A DNA stretch of 55,293 nt. It comes from Flavobacteriaceae bacterium (GTDB taxonomy: Bacteria > Bacteroidota > Bacteroidia > Flavobacteriales > Flavobacteriaceae). Below the pieces are notes generated by a model that worked only from the letters and a program-made list of their open reading frames with translations, was not told the DNA's origin and ran no database searches. The DNA lies in assembly GCA_024742935.1 (NCBI GenBank), contig JANSXN010000010.1, positions 1 to 55,293 of the forward strand. Direction: 5' to 3'. This document shows positions 53,289-55,293 of this stretch, one piece after another. The position numbers and the translations under genes are program-made. Numbering within the stretch: position 1 is the stretch's first letter; every line of letters begins with the position of its first letter.

Positions 53289-54227
53289 TTAAATGTTTGT
53301 TCCCCAATTTTCGATTTCATCTTTAGACCAGAGACTTGGGAAAAATATTCTTTTTTGGTATTTGGGGTGCATATACTTAGTCCACTCACTTCCACCGGTT
53401 GCTTCTACTACTTTTGATGAATCTCCTCCGCTTAAGTAATGGTTTGCTGCATCATAATGGGCCATCACCCAGGTGATGTTTACGGTATAATCATAATGTC
53501 GCATTGCCTTAATTAATGTTGGGTCTGCTTTAACTTCATCGGGAAGAGTTTTGAACTTGGTGTATAAGTTTTTTTTATTGTAAGTTTCTGTGAAATCTAC
53601 AAATTCAACACGGTATTTTTCTTCAAAGGCTTTGAGTAACTGAGATTTTTTTCCGGTTTTATAATCCTTGCCTGCGGCTTGCCAATAGAGATGCTCTAAA
53701 GCATGTTCATATGGAGTGTTTCTGTCAATACTATCTCTAAATCGGTTGTCGATTAGGTTGATAAGTTCAGTAGAAGCAAACTCTATTTTTCTGTATTGAG
53801 CACTTTGAAATCCACTTGCCGGAGTCAAAGTGGTTCTAAATTTCATATATTGGGCTGCTTCCATTCCTTCTTTCATTATATTGAATGAGGAGGTAAGCAT
53901 ATCAAAATACCTGCTGATGCGCATTAATTTTGAACTAAAAAAAGGAGCGTCAAGGTTTTTTTTAAAGGCAACTTGCTCAATTTCCCAAAGAATCATTTTA
54001 AACAATAGCTCATTGACTTGATGGTACATAATAAATACCATCTCGTCTGGTAGATTGGTGCGTTGAATTTGTAAATTAAGTAGTGCGTCTGTTTGAATAT
54101 AATCCCAATATGTGATGGGTTTGCCGTGTAAAAGTCCCTCTAAATGAACATTTAAATCTTGACCCAAGTTAGAAAACTTCTTTTCTAGTTGTTCTATTAA
54201 TTCATTTGTTTTGGGAGATGTACTCAT
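53289..54227 (-). CDS. Tryptophan 2,3-dioxygenase family protein
   Basis: A 312-residue haem enzyme that opens the indole ring of tryptophan to N-formylkynurenine. Characteristic segments are FIMYHQVNELLFKM with distal His69, FRTTLTPASGFQSAQYRKIE with the substrate-binding Arg, VMAHYDAA with His257 as the probable proximal haem ligand, and EATGGSEWTKYM replacing the usual GTGGSSG. The altered last motif and C-terminus place it in a divergent branch of the family, so tryptophan as substrate is likely but not proven. It lies four bases after the DUF3108 gene and close to hpd, fitting aromatic amino-acid catabolism. Confidence 0.88.
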   Translation of the reverse strand: MSTSPKTNELIEQLEKKFSNLGQDLNVHLEGLLHGKPITYWDYIQTDALLNLQIQRTNLPDEMVFIMYHQVNELLFKMILWEIEQVAFKKNLDAPFFSSKLMRISRYFDMLTSSFNIMKEGMEAAQYMKFRTTLTPASGFQSAQYRKIEFASTELINLIDNRFRDSIDRNTPYEHALEHLYWQAAGKDYKTGKKSQLLKAFEEKYRVEFVDFTETYNKKNLYTKFKTLPDEVKADPTLIKAMRHYDYTVNITWVMAHYDAANHYLSGGDSSKVVEATGGSEWTKYMHPKYQKRIFFPSLWSKDEIENWGTNI

Positions 54228-54231
54228 TTAA

Positions 54232-55005
54232 TTATTTTGCTAAAATTTTAAAAGAATGTTTTAAACCCTTAAACTCATCGAGATCTGCTCTTAGTGAACC
54301 CACTGATAAATCTGCTACAATTTTTAAAGGAATTTTATTGTCATCATCAGAAATCCAGACCGTTAGACTTTCCTTTTCTTTGAACACTCTTCCAGACTCA
54401 ACATAAGGCCTAAAAACAAGCGTTTCAACTTGGCCAAATTTAGTCTTTAAAAGTTCTTTACGCAAAAACTTAAGGCGAAACTTAAAACTTTCGTCCCCAT
54501 AAAACATATCCACATCGTGTGTGTCTCCGTTTCTTAGTTTTGATGTGTCAATATTATTTCTAAGATAATAAAACGTTGAAAGCATATCCTGAACACCTTC
54601 AGGGAAAGAAAAGGTTTTTTTGGTATCTTTTTTTCGGTCAAAAACAAGGGCTTCTTTTTTGTTGTGATCAAAATCTACGATAATATCACGGGTGTGTCCC
54701 CCTTCATTGATATCTCTTATAAACCTGTATGGAATATCTTTTTTCTTGTCCATATAAGTTTCATAAATATCCTCAACTTTAAAGAATATTCTTGAAAGTC
54801 CTGAATTTTTCCCATAGCCTTTTACATGATAAACCTCTTTACCGTTTAAAATTGCATTATCAACTTGTAGCGTGGCATAACCTGCAGTTAAAAACCCTGA
54901 ATAGGAAACTCTGAATTTAAACCATTCGCCATCCTGAAATGCCTTTTTTTGTGCCAAAACAGGGAGACTTATAATTAGCGAAATTAGAATCAAAAATACT
55001 CTCAT
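54232..55005 (-). CDS. DUF3108 exported protein
   Basis: A 257-residue exported protein; signal peptide about 1-19 ending VLAQ. The mature part is a beta-rich DUF3108 domain (EWFKFRVSYSGFLTAGYATL at the start, VEDIYETYMDKKKDIPYRF, LTVWISDDDNKIPLKIVADL near the end). The fold is thought to be lipocalin- or LolA-like, with no known function. The ATG at 55005 is preferred over an in-frame start at 55056 whose extension is Cys/Asn-rich and lacks a signal peptide. Between hpd and tdo, it may reflect neighbourhood conservation without shared function. Confidence 0.82.
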   Translation of the reverse strand: MRVFLILISLIISLPVLAQKKAFQDGEWFKFRVSYSGFLTAGYATLQVDNAILNGKEVYHVKGYGKNSGLSRIFFKVEDIYETYMDKKKDIPYRFIRDINEGGHTRDIIVDFDHNKKEALVFDRKKDTKKTFSFPEGVQDMLSTFYYLRNNIDTSKLRNGDTHDVDMFYGDESFKFRLKFLRKELLKTKFGQVETLVFRPYVESGRVFKEKESLTVWISDDDNKIPLKIVADLSVGSLRADLDEFKGLKHSFKILAK

Positions 55006-55098
55006 AGGTTTATTTCTTACTTGTTTAAATAGAGCATTGCAATTGTCGTTCCACAATGATTCATTAATTTAATAACGATTGATGGGTTGATTTTGTTA

Positions 55099-55103
55099 CA
55101 AAA

Positions 55104-55106
<3 letters not shown>
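55099..55106 (-). promoter_or_regulatory. Possible -7 box for the DUF3108-tdo-M23 run
   Basis: TAATTTTG on the minus strand overlapping the hpd stop codon, about 94 bases before the DUF3108 ATG. The -33 element is unclear. Confidence 0.35.

Positions 55107-55293
<187 letters not shown>

Overview
The window looks like ordinary core chromosome of a low-GC member of the Bacteroidota, most likely a marine Flavobacteriaceae. The evidence is the content: three TonB-dependent receptors with N-terminal carboxypeptidase-like domains, three type IX secretion (T9SS) cargo proteins, DUF4270 and DUF5689 lipoproteins, a single-chain GlyRS, RNase G, and -7 promoter boxes of the Bacteroidota type TAnnTTTG in place of sigma70 boxes. 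Start codons mostly lack Shine-Dalgarno sequences. I see no tRNA, rRNA, CRISPR array, insertion sequence, prophage or integrase, and no gene-free stretch above 300 bases.

Layout. 1-598: end of a PorT-like outer-membrane barrel gene. 780-4277: sdhCAB, the respiratory succinate dehydrogenase. 4341-6517 (minus): HU, an unlisted 30-residue basic protein (6110-6202), then RNase G. 6793-9368 (minus): glyS and a coiled-coil membrane protein. 9467-11812 (plus): a ComF-type protein and an Ig-like lipoprotein. 11865-16214 (minus): a TonB receptor followed by a GDSL lipoprotein. 16304-20583 (minus): a half-length starch-synthase-like protein, DUF4270 lipoprotein and glmS. 20690-25418 (plus): panC, panD, flippase-like membrane protein, a degenerate alpha/beta hydrolase and radA. 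25475-27399: aminotransferase plus omega-amidase. 27529-35439: three T9SS cargo proteins (one unknown, one subtilase, one lysyl-endopeptidase-like) around a small lipoprotein. 35492-38905 (minus): a very large outer-membrane protein. 39076-43090 (plus): exonuclease III, OmpA lipoprotein, aldo/keto reductase, YdjM-like protein. 43168-48616: TonB receptor plus DUF5689 lipoprotein, divergent from a secreted nuclease. 48674-53286 (minus): a small haem-b-like membrane protein, a third TonB receptor and an M23 lipoprotein. 53289-55293 (minus): tryptophan 2,3-dioxygenase, DUF3108 protein and the 3' end of 4-hydroxyphenylpyruvate dioxygenase.

How the genes work together. The picture is a heterotroph living on polymers: secreted proteases and a secreted nuclease outside, TonB receptors with surface lipoproteins for import, and aromatic amino-acid oxidation and succinate respiration inside. 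The best candidates for something less described are the nuclease/TonB-receptor/DUF5689 locus with its shared divergent control region, the 30-residue basic protein in the HU-rng operon, and several enzymes with substituted catalytic residues: hydrolase GHE in place of GHS, subtilase Glu in place of Asp, M23 HxC in place of HxH, and a half GT5. No dramatic new system is evident.
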